Numbered from the stretch's first letter, positions 6,973 through 17,249 are shown. The stretch is DNA of 43,777 nt from DASTBU01 sp035711845 (GCA_035711845.1 DASTBU010000014.1:1-43777); one strand, 5' to 3'. A program made the numbers and translations. Notes: generated by a model from the letters alone, not told the origin.

Positions 6973-9752
6973 CAGCGAACAGGTGGCAGCGCGTCGGCGA
7001 CATCTACCACGAAGCCGTGGCGCTCGGCGCGGACGAACGGGCGGCCTTCCTCGACGCCGCGTGTGGCAACGACGGCGATGTCCGTCGCGAGGTGGAGTCT
7101 TTGCTGGCGCACGCCGCTGAGGCGTCGGGTTTTCTGGAGACGCCTGCCGTGGAATTGGCTGGCCGGGCGCTTGCCGCACGGACGACATCGTTGATCGGGC
7201 AGCGTCTGGGCCAGTACGAGATCCGGTCTTTCATCGGCGCGGGCGGCATGGGGGAGGTGTATCTCGCTCACGACACGCGGCTCGAACGCGACGTCGCGAT
7301 CAAGTGCCTGCCGCCGCACGTCGCCTCTGATGCGAGCGCCCGTGCGAGGCTCGAACGGGAGGCGCGCCTGCTCGCCACGTTGAACCATCCCAACATCGCC
7401 GCGATCCATGGCGTGGAACAAGCCGACGGTGTCATCGGGCTCGTTCTCGAGATGGTCGAGGGGCAGACACTGGCTGACGGCTCCTATCCCATGCGCGAGG
7501 CGCTGGGGATCGCGCGCCAGATTGCGGATGCGCTCGAAGCCGCTCACGAGAAGGACGTCGTCCATCGCGACCTGAAGCCCGCGAATATCAAGGTCACACC
7601 GGGCGGGGTGGTCAAGGTGCTCGACTTCGGCCTCGCCAAGGCCATCAGCACCGACCCCCAGCGTGGCGACCACTCGAGCACCCACACGCGCGCCGGCGCG
7701 ATCATGGGCACTGCCGCCTACATGAGCCCCGAACAGGCGCGTGGTAAACCGGTCGATCGGCGCGCCGACGTGTGGGCCTTCGGATGCGTACTGTATGAAC
7801 TGCTCGCACGGCGAGCGGCCTTTGGCGCCGAAACCGCCTCCGATTGCCTGGTCAAAGTCCTCGAGTCGGAACCCGACTGGGCGTGTCTGCCCAGGGAAAC
7901 GCCCGAGCCGATACGGAGACTGCTCAGACGCTGTCTCCAGAAGGATCCCGCCGTTCGCCTTCGCGATATCGCCGATGCCCGGCTCGACATCGTCGAGGCG
8001 CTGTCGACGACACCCTTGAACGACGCTCCGGGCCCGGTGCCGGTCCGGCATCGCCGCTGGGGCCCGGTATTGCTCGCGTCCGGCCTCGCGCTCATCGCGG
8101 CGGCGGGCGCCTACATCGCATTCCGTGCGGCCGCGTTGCCTTCGGCGGGCACGGTGACCCAACTGACGTTTCGCCACGGCAACATCGGAAAGGCACGATT
8201 CGGCCCCGACGGGCAGAGCATCGTGTACAGCGCGGCGTGGAACGGCGAGCCGTTTCGTCTGTACGCGACGCGCGTGGGCAGCGCGCAGTCGAGGGCGCTC
8301 GACCTGGGCCCGGCCGATCTGCTCGCGTTGTCGAAACAGGGCCAGCTCGCCGTTTCGATGGCCCGGCCGGCCATCGATGGCTGGGAGCCCCATGGCACGC
8401 TCGCCGTCACCGCGCTCGCCGGCGGCGCGCCTCGCGAGCTGCACTCCGACGTCGTCGGCGCAGACTGGACCACGGACGGTGCGGCTATGGCGATCGTCCG
8501 CCGCGTTGGCGATGGCGCACGGCTCGAGTTTCCCGTCGGGACGGTGATCCATCAGGCCCCGGTCATCCTCCCTCCGCGCATCTCACCCGACGGCGCGCGC
8601 GTGTGCTTCTTCGCGGGCCCGGCGTACGGGGAATTGTGGGTCGGAGAGCGGGGCGGATCCGCTCGCCCGCTTGCGCGGCCCCTGGGGCGCGGCGGCCATT
8701 GTGCCTGGACACCTGACGGCCGCGAGATCTGGGTCGAGTCCGGCGGGGGAGACATGCACATGACGCTGGAAGCCATCACGCTCTCCGGCCGCCGACGTAC
8801 GGTCGCCAGTTACACGGGGATGATTCAGATCGAGGACGTGGCGCCCGACGGCAAGGTGCTGATCGCGGCAGGCACCCTGCGCTTCTCGGTGCACGGGTCA
8901 CGGGAGGGCGGCGAACGCGACCTGACGGTGTTCGAAGCCACACGGCTGTTTCACCTCGCATCAGATGGACGGCAGGCCCTCCTCTGGGACAACAGCCCCG
9001 GGGCTGGACGGGATCGGGTTTTCCTGGGCCACATGGACGGAAGGCCGCCGGTTCCGCTCGGCCCGGGGGCGCCGGCCGCGCTGACGCCGGACGGGAAATG
9101 GGCGGCGGTGATCGGCGACGGCCGGTCCAACCAGCGGATCCGGAACAAGCTGACGCTGCTGCCGACCGGCGCGGGTACCGCGCGCACGATCGGAATGCCC
9201 ATCGAGCTGGAGCCGTTCCATGGAGGCGCGCTGGGCCGCACGGACTGGTCTCGCCGGACGTACGAGTTCTCGTCCGATGGCGCGCGTCTCCTGATTCCGT
9301 ACGGCACCGCACCCGGTCGGCCGCCGCGTGTCTACGTGTACGATCTGTCTCAGAATCGGTTAAAGGCGATCACGCCGGAGGGCATTACCGGTCCGGCCGT
9401 GATCTCTCCCGACGGCCGCTTCGTCGCCGTCAACGACAACTCGTCCATCCGCGTCTACTCGGTCGATGAGGGTGCAGATCGCGTGCTCCCGGGCGTGCCG
9501 GAAACCGGAAACGTCGCTGCGTGGAGCGCCGATGGCAGGGCCTTGTTGATCGTTGAAGAGGTCCAGGACCTGGCCCGCCTCTTCCGTCGCGACATTCACT
9601 CCGGGAATCGGGTGTCCGTCAGGGACATTCGGGTTCAGGACCCCGCCGGGGTCACGGCCTTCGACATCCTGGTGTCGCGTGACGGTCAGGCGTACGCGTA
9701 CATGAAGTCGCTGCGGCTGGCGAACCTTTTCGTCGTCGAAGGTCTGCGCTGA
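6969..9752 (+). CDS. Membrane Ser/Thr protein kinase with PD40 beta-propeller
   Basis: This 927-residue kinase is translationally coupled to the sigma factor (GTG at 6969 overlaps the stop, GTGA). Residues 1-75 form a helical segment. The kinase domain (about 83-345) has the glycine loop GAGGMGEVYLA, catalytic K112, HRDLKPAN at 199-206, DFG at 219-221 and GTAAYMSPEQARG. One membrane helix follows (about 364-386). The rest, probably periplasmic, contains many TolB/PD40-type blades (FGPDGQSIVYSA, ISPDGARVCFF, LTPDGKWAAVIGD, WSADGRALLIVEE). It probably senses an external signal and phosphorylates the partner sigma factor or other targets. The pairing with the sigma factor is seen; the phosphorylation target is inferred. 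Confidence 0.92.
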   Translation: MTANRWQRVGDIYHEAVALGADERAAFLDAACGNDGDVRREVESLLAHAAEASGFLETPAVELAGRALAARTTSLIGQRLGQYEIRSFIGAGGMGEVYLAHDTRLERDVAIKCLPPHVASDASARARLEREARLLATLNHPNIAAIHGVEQADGVIGLVLEMVEGQTLADGSYPMREALGIARQIADALEAAHEKDVVHRDLKPANIKVTPGGVVKVLDFGLAKAISTDPQRGDHSSTHTRAGAIMGTAAYMSPEQARGKPVDRRADVWAFGCVLYELLARRAAFGAETASDCLVKVLESEPDWACLPRETPEPIRRLLRRCLQKDPAVRLRDIADARLDIVEALSTTPLNDAPGPVPVRHRRWGPVLLASGLALIAAAGAYIAFRAAALPSAGTVTQLTFRHGNIGKARFGPDGQSIVYSAAWNGEPFRLYATRVGSAQSRALDLGPADLLALSKQGQLAVSMARPAIDGWEPHGTLAVTALAGGAPRELHSDVVGADWTTDGAAMAIVRRVGDGARLEFPVGTVIHQAPVILPPRISPDGARVCFFAGPAYGELWVGERGGSARPLARPLGRGGHCAWTPDGREIWVESGGGDMHMTLEAITLSGRRRTVASYTGMIQIEDVAPDGKVLIAAGTLRFSVHGSREGGERDLTVFEATRLFHLASDGRQALLWDNSPGAGRDRVFLGHMDGRPPVPLGPGAPAALTPDGKWAAVIGDGRSNQRIRNKLTLLPTGAGTARTIGMPIELEPFHGGALGRTDWSRRTYEFSSDGARLLIPYGTAPGRPPRVYVYDLSQNRLKAITPEGITGPAVISPDGRFVAVNDNSSIRVYSVDEGADRVLPGVPETGNVAAWSADGRALLIVEEVQDLARLFRRDIHSGNRVSVRDIRVQDPAGVTAFDILVSRDGQAYAYMKSLRLANLFVVEGLR

Positions 9753-9944
9753 CACGCACCGACCTGTCGGCGCGCTCGGGCCATCAGTCGTTGCTCTTCC
9801 GTCCCGAGACGGGTGCGGGCGACAAGCAGGGTAACAGCGCCCGGCGATGAGTCTCTGCAGGAACAGGCCGTCGAAGTCAACCGGAGGCTTGCGACCAGGC
9901 CTCGCCCCGCCGCAGCGTCGATCTCCAATGACTAATCGATCGAA

Positions 9945-9988
9945 CGCCCGGGGCCGATATCTGCTCGTGACGGTGTGTGCCCCGGGCG
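9945..9988 (+). promoter_or_regulatory. 10-bp inverted repeat upstream of the glycan operon
   Basis: CGCCCGGGGC (9945-9954) and GCCCCGGGCG (9979-9988) are perfect inverted repeats separated by 24 bases. They lie 15 bases before the start of the GT-C gene. They could form a hairpin over the leader or act as an operator. The rest of the 251-base gap between 9752 and 10004 shows no recognisable gene. Confidence 0.35.
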
Positions 9989-10003
9989 CGATAGCGGTCC
10001 TCA

Positions 10004-11833
10004 ATGATTACACGCCCCAGTACCACCCGCGTAGCGGTGGACACACCCCGGATAGTCGCGGGGCTGCTCCTGATGCTGGCTGCGGCGTACCTGGTGCCCT
10101 TTGTCGACAGAGGCTGGGTCCCTATCGACGAGGGGATGACCGGACAGGCGGCCGAGAGAGTGCTGACGGGCGCTCTCCCGCACGTCGACTACGAGGAACC
10201 GTATCCCGGAGCGCTGTCGTACTTCTACGCGGCAGTCTTCAGGATGACCGGGATCGATCTGGTCCATCTGAGGTGGACCGTGTTCGCGGGCGCGCTGGTG
10301 ACGATGACGTTCGTCCATGTGATCCTGCGACGTCATCTGCGCCCGGTTTGCGCCGCAATTGGCACACTCGTGGCGCTCGGCTGGAGCTTTCCCAATTACT
10401 TCTCCAGCCTCCCCTCCTGGTGGCTCCTGCTCTGCGCCCTCGTGTGCCTGTGGGGGCTTATTCGTCACGTCGAGACTGAACGACTGTTGTTCGTCGGGAT
10501 CGCCGGCCTGGCCGCAGGGGTGGCATTCACCATCAAACAGACCGGCATCTATCTGCTCCCTCCGCTCATGATGTCGCTCATGGCCAGTCCGAGCAGCATC
10601 GGGGCAGTGTCAGCCTCGCGCCGGAGGGCAGACGTCTGGATCCGTGCCGCGATCGGCACTGGCGTGTTCGTCCTCGTCGTCCTCATAATGCGCACCGGTA
10701 TCGGCTCCGGAGAGGTCCTCTATCTCCTCGTCCCGGTTGCCGCCGCCTGCCTCATGTTCGCCCTCCTGCACAGGTGGACCGACGCACCAGGCGGATTGAA
10801 CTGGCGGTCGCCGCTCGTCGCCGCCGCGGCGGCGGCTGTCCCGGTCGTCATTCTGCTGTGGCCGCACATCGCCGCGGGGACCGTCAGCAGTTGGGTCAAT
10901 GGCGTTTTCGTGATTCCACAGAGGCGTCTGCACGTCACGACGCTACCGATGAGACCGGCGTCCCACATCGTTGCAGCGGTTGCGGCAATCCTCTGGCTGT
11001 TCTGGTCGGCGCCTTCATTGAAGCCCGGTGAATTGCGTATCGTAAAGGGGGTGCGCTGGTCACTCGCCCTGGCGCTGCCGTTTCTCGCGTTGTACTGGCA
11101 TTTTGCTTATACATTCATCTGGGAGGCCATCCGGGGAACCGCTGCGATGCTGCCGGTCATCGCGTTCTGGCTCGCGATATCCGGGCGAATACAGCCCGGC
11201 CGGGACCGCCGCATCCTGTTTGCCGCCTCCGCAATGCTCGCGTTCGCCTCGCTCGGCCAGTTTCCGTTCGCAGCGCCTGTTTATTTCCTCTACGTGGCGC
11301 CGCTGGCGCTGATCGCCGGCGTCGTTGCCTTTCGCACCATGCAGGCGCCGGCCCGGTTGAGTGACGGTCCGGCCATCGCGCTCGCCCTGCTCTTTGCGGT
11401 GGTGTGCATGAACCGGGAGTACGTCTGGAACGTCGGGTCGTTTCACCGAGCGTACGATCTGACGACGCCACTCGCGTTGCCGCGTGCGAGCCTCAACGTG
11501 GTTGACTTCGAGGCGGACGCGTACCGGTGGGTGATGCCTCTGGTCAGGCAGCGACTCGGCGAAGGAGGCCGCCTGATGGCGGGGCCTGACACACCGGAGG
11601 TCTATTTCCTGGCCGGCAGGGTTAGCCCCTCTGGCAGGCTGTTCGACTTTTTCTCGACGCAGGAATCGGTAAACGAGGAGCAGGAGTTCGCACGCTGGGC
11701 GTCGGCGGATGTCATCGTCCTCTTTTACGGCAAGCGCTTCTCGGCGCCAGTCCCGGACACACTTGTGTCCAGGCTGCGCAAGGAGTTTCCTCACGGGGAG
11801 TTCATGCCACCCTTCGAAGTGAGGTGGCGATGA
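10004..11833 (+). CDS. GT-C fold membrane glycosyltransferase-like protein (family 39-like)
   Basis: This is a 609-residue polytopic membrane protein with about eleven or twelve hydrophobic segments. Near the N-terminus, after the first helix, an acidic loop reads WVPIDEGMTGQAAERVLTG, then DYEEPYPGALSYFYA. This resembles the catalytic first loop of GT-C enzymes (dolichyl-phosphate-mannose mannosyltransferase/ArnT type), which use polyprenyl-phosphate sugars outside the membrane. A soluble C-terminal part follows (about residue 500 on). It starts a four-gene unit with a methyltransferase, a GT2 polyprenyl-phosphate glycosyltransferase and a second methyltransferase. The GT2 could make its lipid-linked donor. 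The substrate is unknown. Confidence 0.75.
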   Translation: MITRPSTTRVAVDTPRIVAGLLLMLAAAYLVPFVDRGWVPIDEGMTGQAAERVLTGALPHVDYEEPYPGALSYFYAAVFRMTGIDLVHLRWTVFAGALVTMTFVHVILRRHLRPVCAAIGTLVALGWSFPNYFSSLPSWWLLLCALVCLWGLIRHVETERLLFVGIAGLAAGVAFTIKQTGIYLLPPLMMSLMASPSSIGAVSASRRRADVWIRAAIGTGVFVLVVLIMRTGIGSGEVLYLLVPVAAACLMFALLHRWTDAPGGLNWRSPLVAAAAAAVPVVILLWPHIAAGTVSSWVNGVFVIPQRRLHVTTLPMRPASHIVAAVAAILWLFWSAPSLKPGELRIVKGVRWSLALALPFLALYWHFAYTFIWEAIRGTAAMLPVIAFWLAISGRIQPGRDRRILFAASAMLAFASLGQFPFAAPVYFLYVAPLALIAGVVAFRTMQAPARLSDGPAIALALLFAVVCMNREYVWNVGSFHRAYDLTTPLALPRASLNVVDFEADAYRWVMPLVRQRLGEGGRLMAGPDTPEVYFLAGRVSPSGRLFDFFSTQESVNEEQEFARWASADVIVLFYGKRFSAPVPDTLVSRLRKEFPHGEFMPPFEVRWR

Positions 11834-12438
11834 GACGGCTGATCGATCGCGTGATGGAGCAGCCCTGGGTGTACAGACTCTGGCAAGCCCCGTTTGCCGA
11901 AATGAAATTCGCACCTGTTCTGCGAGCCCTTGACGCTCAAAAGGTGCGGCGTGTTCTCGACGTCGGTTGCGGCCCGGGGACGAACGCATCCCGTTTCACC
12001 GGGGCCGATTACGTCGGGGTGGACATCAACGAGAAGTACCTCGCCGTCGGACGATCCCGCCATTCCGGGCAGTTCCTTCAGGCCGATCTTGCGACCGCCG
12101 ACCTTTCGCACCTCGGGCGGTTCGACGTGATTCTCGTCAACAGCTTTCTCCACCACCTCCCGGATCGAGCAGTCGACGACGTGCTGGGCCGGATTGCGGG
12201 ACTCCTCGAACCGGATGGTCGCGTCCACATCCTGGAGCTGGTATTGCCGGAGCGGCCAAGCCTGGCGACGCTCATGGCGCGACTGGATCGCGGGCGTCAT
12301 GCACGGACTTTTGATGCGTGGCGCACGCGGTTCGAGCGCCACTTCGAACCCGTGGCCATGGAGCCGTTCATGCTGGGCGGCTGGTTGTGGGCCATGGTCT
12401 ATTTCCAAGGGGGAGCACCACGATGCGGCTCTCGGTAG
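11830..12438 (+). CDS. Class I SAM-dependent methyltransferase
   Basis: This is a 202-residue protein with the Rossmann motif I VLDVGCGPGT (about residues 42-51), the acidic residue after beta-2 in YVGVDINEKYL, and motif FDVILVNSFLHHLPD near the centre. These are standard SAM-binding features. The ATG at 11830 overlaps the stop of the GT-C gene (ATGA), and its own end overlaps the GT2 start by 16 bases. This strongly coupled layout suggests a role in modifying the same glycan or lipid carrier. The methyl acceptor cannot be read from sequence. Confidence 0.88.
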   Translation: MRRLIDRVMEQPWVYRLWQAPFAEMKFAPVLRALDAQKVRRVLDVGCGPGTNASRFTGADYVGVDINEKYLAVGRSRHSGQFLQADLATADLSHLGRFDVILVNSFLHHLPDRAVDDVLGRIAGLLEPDGRVHILELVLPERPSLATLMARLDRGRHARTFDAWRTRFERHFEPVAMEPFMLGGWLWAMVYFQGGAPRCGSR

Positions 12439-13355
12439 GAATCCCCGTCCACAACGAGCAGGAGGTCCTTCCGGAGCTGCTGCTCCGACTCACGAAGGTC
12501 CTCGACGCTCTACCGGGCGGCGCCCACGAGATCGTGTTCGTCGACGACGGGAGCACGGACGATTCGCGATCGCTCCTGATCGAAGCGGCGCGGCGGGATC
12601 CACGCATTCGCCTGATCGTCCTGTCGAGAAACTTCGGCCACCAGGCCGCACTTGGGGCAGCGCTGGATCACGTGACGGGCGATGCCGTCGTTCTGATGGA
12701 TGCAGATCTGCAGGACGAACCCGAGATCATCCCGGAGCTCGTGAAGCACCATCAGGCTGGTGCCGACGTCGTGTACGCACGACGGGCGACGCGCGAAGAG
12801 GGCTGGATCCTCCGCACGTCGTATCGGATCTTCTACCGCATCATTGCATCGCTGTCGGAAGTTCACCTTCCGAGAGATGCCGGCGATTTCGCGCTGCTCG
12901 GGGCTCCCGTCATCAAAGCGATGCGCCAGCTGCCCGAACAGCAGCGCTACCTTCGCGGGTTACGCGCGTGGGTGGGCTTCGAGCAGGTAGCTGTCGATGT
13001 GCAGCGCGCCCCGAGATTTGCCGGCAGGCCGAAGTACACGGCAGGGAAACTGATCACGCTCGCCCTCGACGGTATCTGTTCATTCTCGGTTGCGCCGCTT
13101 CGCGCCGCAACGGGTGCGGGCTTGTTGGCGATCGCCGCCGTCGGCCTGTTTGCGCTCTACGCCGTCTACGTTCGCCTCGCGACCGGGGCCGTGCCCGAGG
13201 GGTTCACCGCGTCGCTGCTGGTCATGACGTTCCTGGCGGGAGTCCAGCTGTTCTTCCTCGGTGTGATCGGAGAATACCTCGGGCGGGTGTACGGTGAGAC
13301 GAAGCGGCGGCCCGCGTACGTCATCGCGCGCATTATCGGGACCCCCGATGGATAG
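12423..13355 (+). CDS. Family 2 glycosyltransferase, polyprenyl-phosphate type (DPM1/GtrB-like)
   Basis: This is a 310-residue enzyme with an N-terminal GT-A domain and two C-terminal membrane helices. Visible are SVGIPVHNEQEVLPELL at the start, IVFVDDGSTDDS, LSRNFGHQAALGAALDHVTG and the metal-binding DADLQDEPE. The Arg-rich GRPKYTAGKL segment precedes helices near residues 230-252 and 263-285. This architecture is that of GtrB/ArnC/DPM1 enzymes, which transfer a sugar from a nucleotide donor to polyprenyl phosphate. It is therefore a good candidate to feed the GT-C protein encoded first in the operon. Start chosen at 12423, directly before the conserved N-terminal strand. Confidence 0.93.
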   Translation: MRLSVGIPVHNEQEVLPELLLRLTKVLDALPGGAHEIVFVDDGSTDDSRSLLIEAARRDPRIRLIVLSRNFGHQAALGAALDHVTGDAVVLMDADLQDEPEIIPELVKHHQAGADVVYARRATREEGWILRTSYRIFYRIIASLSEVHLPRDAGDFALLGAPVIKAMRQLPEQQRYLRGLRAWVGFEQVAVDVQRAPRFAGRPKYTAGKLITLALDGICSFSVAPLRAATGAGLLAIAAVGLFALYAVYVRLATGAVPEGFTASLLVMTFLAGVQLFFLGVIGEYLGRVYGETKRRPAYVIARIIGTPDG

Positions 13356-14067
13356 CGCCTATGCCGCGGCGTATCCGGAACTGTACAGACGGCACTGGTG
13401 GTGGCGCGTCCGCGAAGAGATCCTGCTTCGCACCATTGCAAGGATCCTCGACGACAGGCCTGCCCCGAGACGAATCCTGGACGTGGGATGCGGCGCAGGG
13501 CTGTTCTTCGATGCCCTTCAACGTTTTGGCCATGTCGAAGGAATCGAATCAGACCGTGACGCCGTGGAAATGGCCGGAAGGTGGAAGCCCAACATCTTCG
13601 TGGGACAACTGGACGGCTCGTACAGCCCCGACGAAGCCTACGATGTCATCCTCATGCTCGACGTGCTCGAGCATCTGACCGAGCCGGAACCGCTGCTGCG
13701 ACACGCCCGCCAACTGCTCAAGCCTGGCGGCTGCATTCTCATCACCGTACCGGCATTCAACTGGCTCTGGACCCGGCACGATGACATGAACCACCATGTC
13801 CGGCGCTATACGCGGTCGGCGATGCGCACAACACTACGTGGCGCGGGGCTGGTCGTCGCCGACGCGACCTACCTCTTCCAGTCGCTGGTCTTTCCGAAGG
13901 CCATTGTCCGCGTCATGGAAAGCCTGCAGAAAAGTCCTCCCAGTGTTCCAAGGATTCCCGGCGCTTGGTTGAACGACGCGCTCCAGACGTGGCTGCGCAA
14001 CGAGTACGCGCTGGGTCGCTGGCTGCCGTTTGGAACGTCGCTGATGGTTGTTGCCAGGACACGCTAG
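13348..14067 (+). CDS. Class I SAM-dependent methyltransferase
   Basis: This is a 239-residue methyltransferase. Motif I is ILDVGCGAGLFFDAL, followed by GIESD at the end of strand 2 and the motif VILMLDVLEHLTEPEPLL. The later sequence LLKPGGCILITVPAFNWLWT and a HHVRRYT segment match the UbiG-like/ methyltransferase-11 group often found in polysaccharide clusters. The ATG at 13348 overlaps the GT2 end by eight bases. It ends the four-gene glycan unit. Confidence 0.88.
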   Translation: MDSAYAAAYPELYRRHWWWRVREEILLRTIARILDDRPAPRRILDVGCGAGLFFDALQRFGHVEGIESDRDAVEMAGRWKPNIFVGQLDGSYSPDEAYDVILMLDVLEHLTEPEPLLRHARQLLKPGGCILITVPAFNWLWTRHDDMNHHVRRYTRSAMRTTLRGAGLVVADATYLFQSLVFPKAIVRVMESLQKSPPSVPRIPGAWLNDALQTWLRNEYALGRWLPFGTSLMVVARTR

Positions 14068-14132
14068 GCACTGAGAAGAGGAGACCCGGCATCAGGCCAC
14101 CTCGCCCGATCCAGGCTGTGACACGTCGGCGG

Positions 14133-14294
14133 CTACCCGAAGAATTTCGGCGTCGGCATCCGCGCGCGGATCCGCTCCAGTTCCTCGACGGTGACCCGGT
14201 CGAGGCCGTTCTTGCGGCACGTTTCCTCGACCGCCCTGACGACCATGCCCCGGACGAACGCGGGAATCCGCTTCATGCGTTCGGCTGCCGCGTC
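14133..14294 (-). pseudogene. Orphan PCP_red domain fragment
   Basis: Reading on the minus strand, 53 codons plus stop encode a complete PCP_red-type domain (from about DAAAERMKRIPAFVRGMV to RARMPTPKFFG). The sequence is nearly the same as the C-terminus of the radical SAM protein at 17387, both as protein and as DNA. Upstream of 14294 the similarity stops and the open frame (to 14393) continues with arginine-rich sequence unlike any domain. It is most simply a broken duplicate of the radical SAM gene's 3' end. A short stand-alone protein of up to 86 residues cannot be excluded. Confidence 0.6.
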
Positions 14295-14518
14295 GGCGTC
14301 AGCATTTCTTCGTCCGCTGAGCGGGACGACCTTCCCTGAGCAGTTCCTTCGCAGCCTGTGGGGTCTTCTATTACGCATCGGGGCCGTGACCAATCAATGT
14401 TCGGATGCTATCTGGACCGCCTGACACGGAGCCTGCGGTTGGCCAGTGCTGGGACTGAGCCGCCCGCTATCGGACAATGGCGGCACGCGGCTTGCCGAAC
14501 GCCGCGTTTGAAGTCTCG

Positions 14519-17227
14519 ATGCAACCGTCTGGCACGGTTTCGCCTGCGCTGGCGACCGTGGGCGTCCTGAGCGATCTGCGGTATTCGGCCCGCAGCCTGG
14601 CGCGAACACCCGGATTGGCGGCGACGGTGGTGCTGACGATTGCCTTCGGCATCGGGAGCAACGCCGCTGTGCACGGATTCGTTCGCGGCTTACTCACGCG
14701 GAATATGCCATTCCCGAACAGCGCCGGGCTGGTGTCGGTTGTCGGTGCTGACACAGACCGGGCTGGACCTGTTTCGTACGATGACTATCTCTCAATCAAG
14801 TCGTCCGGCGACGTGTTCGAATGGGTTGGTGCCGCGCGCGAGTCGCAGGGGACGATCGTCATAGACGGTCGTGCGGCGACAGTCGCCGTCGCTGCGGTTA
14901 CAGCCGAACTCGCGGTGCTGTTACAGCTTTCTCTCGACGATCGCGTCGTGGTCAGTCGTCGCCCGGTGCACAACGAGTTGCGTCCACGCGCCGGCACGGT
15001 GCGCATCAACGGGGTCGATGCCCGTCTCGGCGCCGCAGCGCCAGAGTGGCTCGAGGGCTTGTATCTGGGCCGGCCGATTGACATCTGGATGCCGTGGACC
15101 GAGGCCACGATTCACGATGCCGGTCGGAGTCATCGCAGCGTGTGGGTGATTGCGCGACTGCGCGAGGGTGTCCCGACCGATCGCGCGGAGGCGGTCATCA
15201 ACGCCGGGCGTCGCGACGCAGGCCTCATCCGCGTCTTTCCCTACTCCGGCTTGACGCCGGATATGACGTACGGGCTATCACGCATCGGAACGCTGCTCAG
15301 CGCGGCGGCGATCGCGGTGTTCCTCATCGCCTGCGCAAACGTGGCATGCCTGCTGCTCTCGCGTGCGTCGGCGCGATCGCACGAGACGGCCGTGCGGGTG
15401 GCACTCGGTGCCAGGCGCGGCTGGCTCGCCAGGCAGCTGCTCTCAGACAGCGTCTTGATCTCTGTGGCCGGTGGCGCGTTCGGGATGTTGCTCGCGGTGT
15501 GGACGACCAACATCGTGCCGTTGCTGTTCTTCGACAGGGACGCCGCGCAACTGGTCTTCGAGCCCGATGTGGTGGGCATCATCGCCGTATCCTTCGTGTC
15601 TGTGACAATCACGAGCGCATGCGGATTGCTGCCCCTCTTCGAGATCCGCCATGATCGCCCGTCGGCGATCCTTCGGCGCGAGAGTGCAGGACCCTCGACA
15701 TCGATGCGCCGGCTGCGCATGTTCCTGGTTGTGGCGCAAGTGGCGCTCTGTTGCGTGCTGGTGATTGCCACGGGGCTTCTCTTCGAAAACTTTCGCTCTG
15801 CCTTGCTTACCAGTGCCGGTCGTCCGCTCGCAACGACGATCCTTGCGACGATGGAGTCGCGCGCAGGCGCGACGCCGAGCGACACCGCCGCATCTGGAAT
15901 TGCATTCTTTCATGCCATTGAGGACGCGGCTCGAGCGGTGCCCGGAGTCACGCCGCTGGCCTGGGTGGCAACGCTCCCCGGCGGCTTGCCAACGTGGCAA
16001 CCGTTTGAGGTCGAGCCGCGCCAGGCGTCAATCCGGGAAGAATTAATGGATGTCGCCCTGTTCACGCCCGCATCGCTCGCGCACATCAGGGTGCCGCCCG
16101 TAGCGGGTCGGCTCTTCGGTGGTCAAGACACCGTCCAGGAGTGCCGCGTGGCGATCGTCAACGAAGCGGCGGCACGCGAGGTATTCGACGGAAAGGCCGT
16201 CGGTCGATCGATCGATGACTCTTCCGGGCAGAGCGTCCAAATCGTGGGGGTTGTCGCGTCGCATCGAGCCGAAGGCGCAAACGATCTGAGTCGGCCCACC
16301 ATCTACTACTACGCGAACCAGGGCGGCATTCGCGCCGCGGTGGCCGGACCCGAACGCTTTCGCATACCGACGCCATTGCAGGCTTCGAGCGCCGTGCTGA
16401 ATACGAACGTCGTGTCGAGCGGCTATTTCGATGCGGTGGGTTGGACGCTCGCGGACGGCCGTCTCTACTCGGCAGAACTGCTCCGCGGTTGCCGCGTCGG
16501 TTTAGTCAATGAGGAAGCCGCCGAGCATTACTTCAGAGGCGATGCCGTCGGGGCAGCAGTGATCGATCAGGCCGGCCGCCGCACCGAGATTATCGGAGTA
16601 GTTCGCTCGGTCCCGCTGCGGGCATTTCAGCGACGCATCGAGCCATCGATCTACTTTCCGATGGCGCAGGACTTCCTGCGGGGCATGACGCTGATTCTCG
16701 CCACCCCCGAGGTGAGCGAGGCGCTCTTAACTGACCTCCACCGCCGGCTCGAGGCGGTGCCGGGCCGCGGTCCGGCACCGGTGGTCGTGAGAACGCTCGA
16801 GTCGCACCTGGCAGGACCGCGCTGGCACCGTCACGGATCGCAACCACGCTGATCGGAGCATTGGCGGCGACGGCGCTTGCGCTCAGCGTACTCGGTCTGT
16901 ACGGCGTAATGACCGACTCGCTGCGTCGGCGCGGCCGGGAAATTGCGGTGCGGATCGCACTCGGCGCGCCAGCCTGGCAGGTAATCCGTCAGCTGGTATC
17001 GGAAGGCGCGCGCCTGGCTGCGGCAGGTACGGTCGCGGGCATGCTCGCGTCGATCCTTCTAGCGCGATGGCTGGCGCGCATTCCGCCATATGGAGAGCGG
17101 GCGGCGGTCTGGATATGGTTGGCAGCGCCGGTAGTTCCGATCACGGCCGTCCTGCTTGCAGGCGTGCTGCCGGCCCCGCCGCGCATTGACGCTGGACCCG
17201 ATCACAATCACACGCGCCGACACGTGA
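14519..17227 (+). pseudogene. Frameshifted ABC transporter permease (MacB/FtsX type, ADOP family)
   Basis: The long frame encodes DLRYSARSLARTPGLAATVV with a first membrane helix, a periplasmic MacB-like domain, FtsX-type helices (IAVFLIACANVACLLLSRAS, then VRVALGARRGWLARQLL) and a second periplasmic domain. It breaks near 16820. After a one-base shift the expected continuation appears: LAPSRIATTLIGALAATALA and GREIAVRIALGAPAWQVIRQ. A second shift near 17178 restores the usual end RALTLDPITITRADT and a stop at 17225-17227. Two frameshifts indicate a decayed gene, unless they are sequencing errors. No ATP-binding partner lies next to it. An ATG at 14477 could be an alternative start. Confidence 0.8.
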
Positions 17228-17249
17228 ATCGAACGCGGCCGCGGTTGGG

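Noticed and set aside
6816..8552. Open minus-strand frame of 578 codons opposite the sigma/kinase pair
   Set aside because: It covers two well-supported plus-strand genes and shows no domain.
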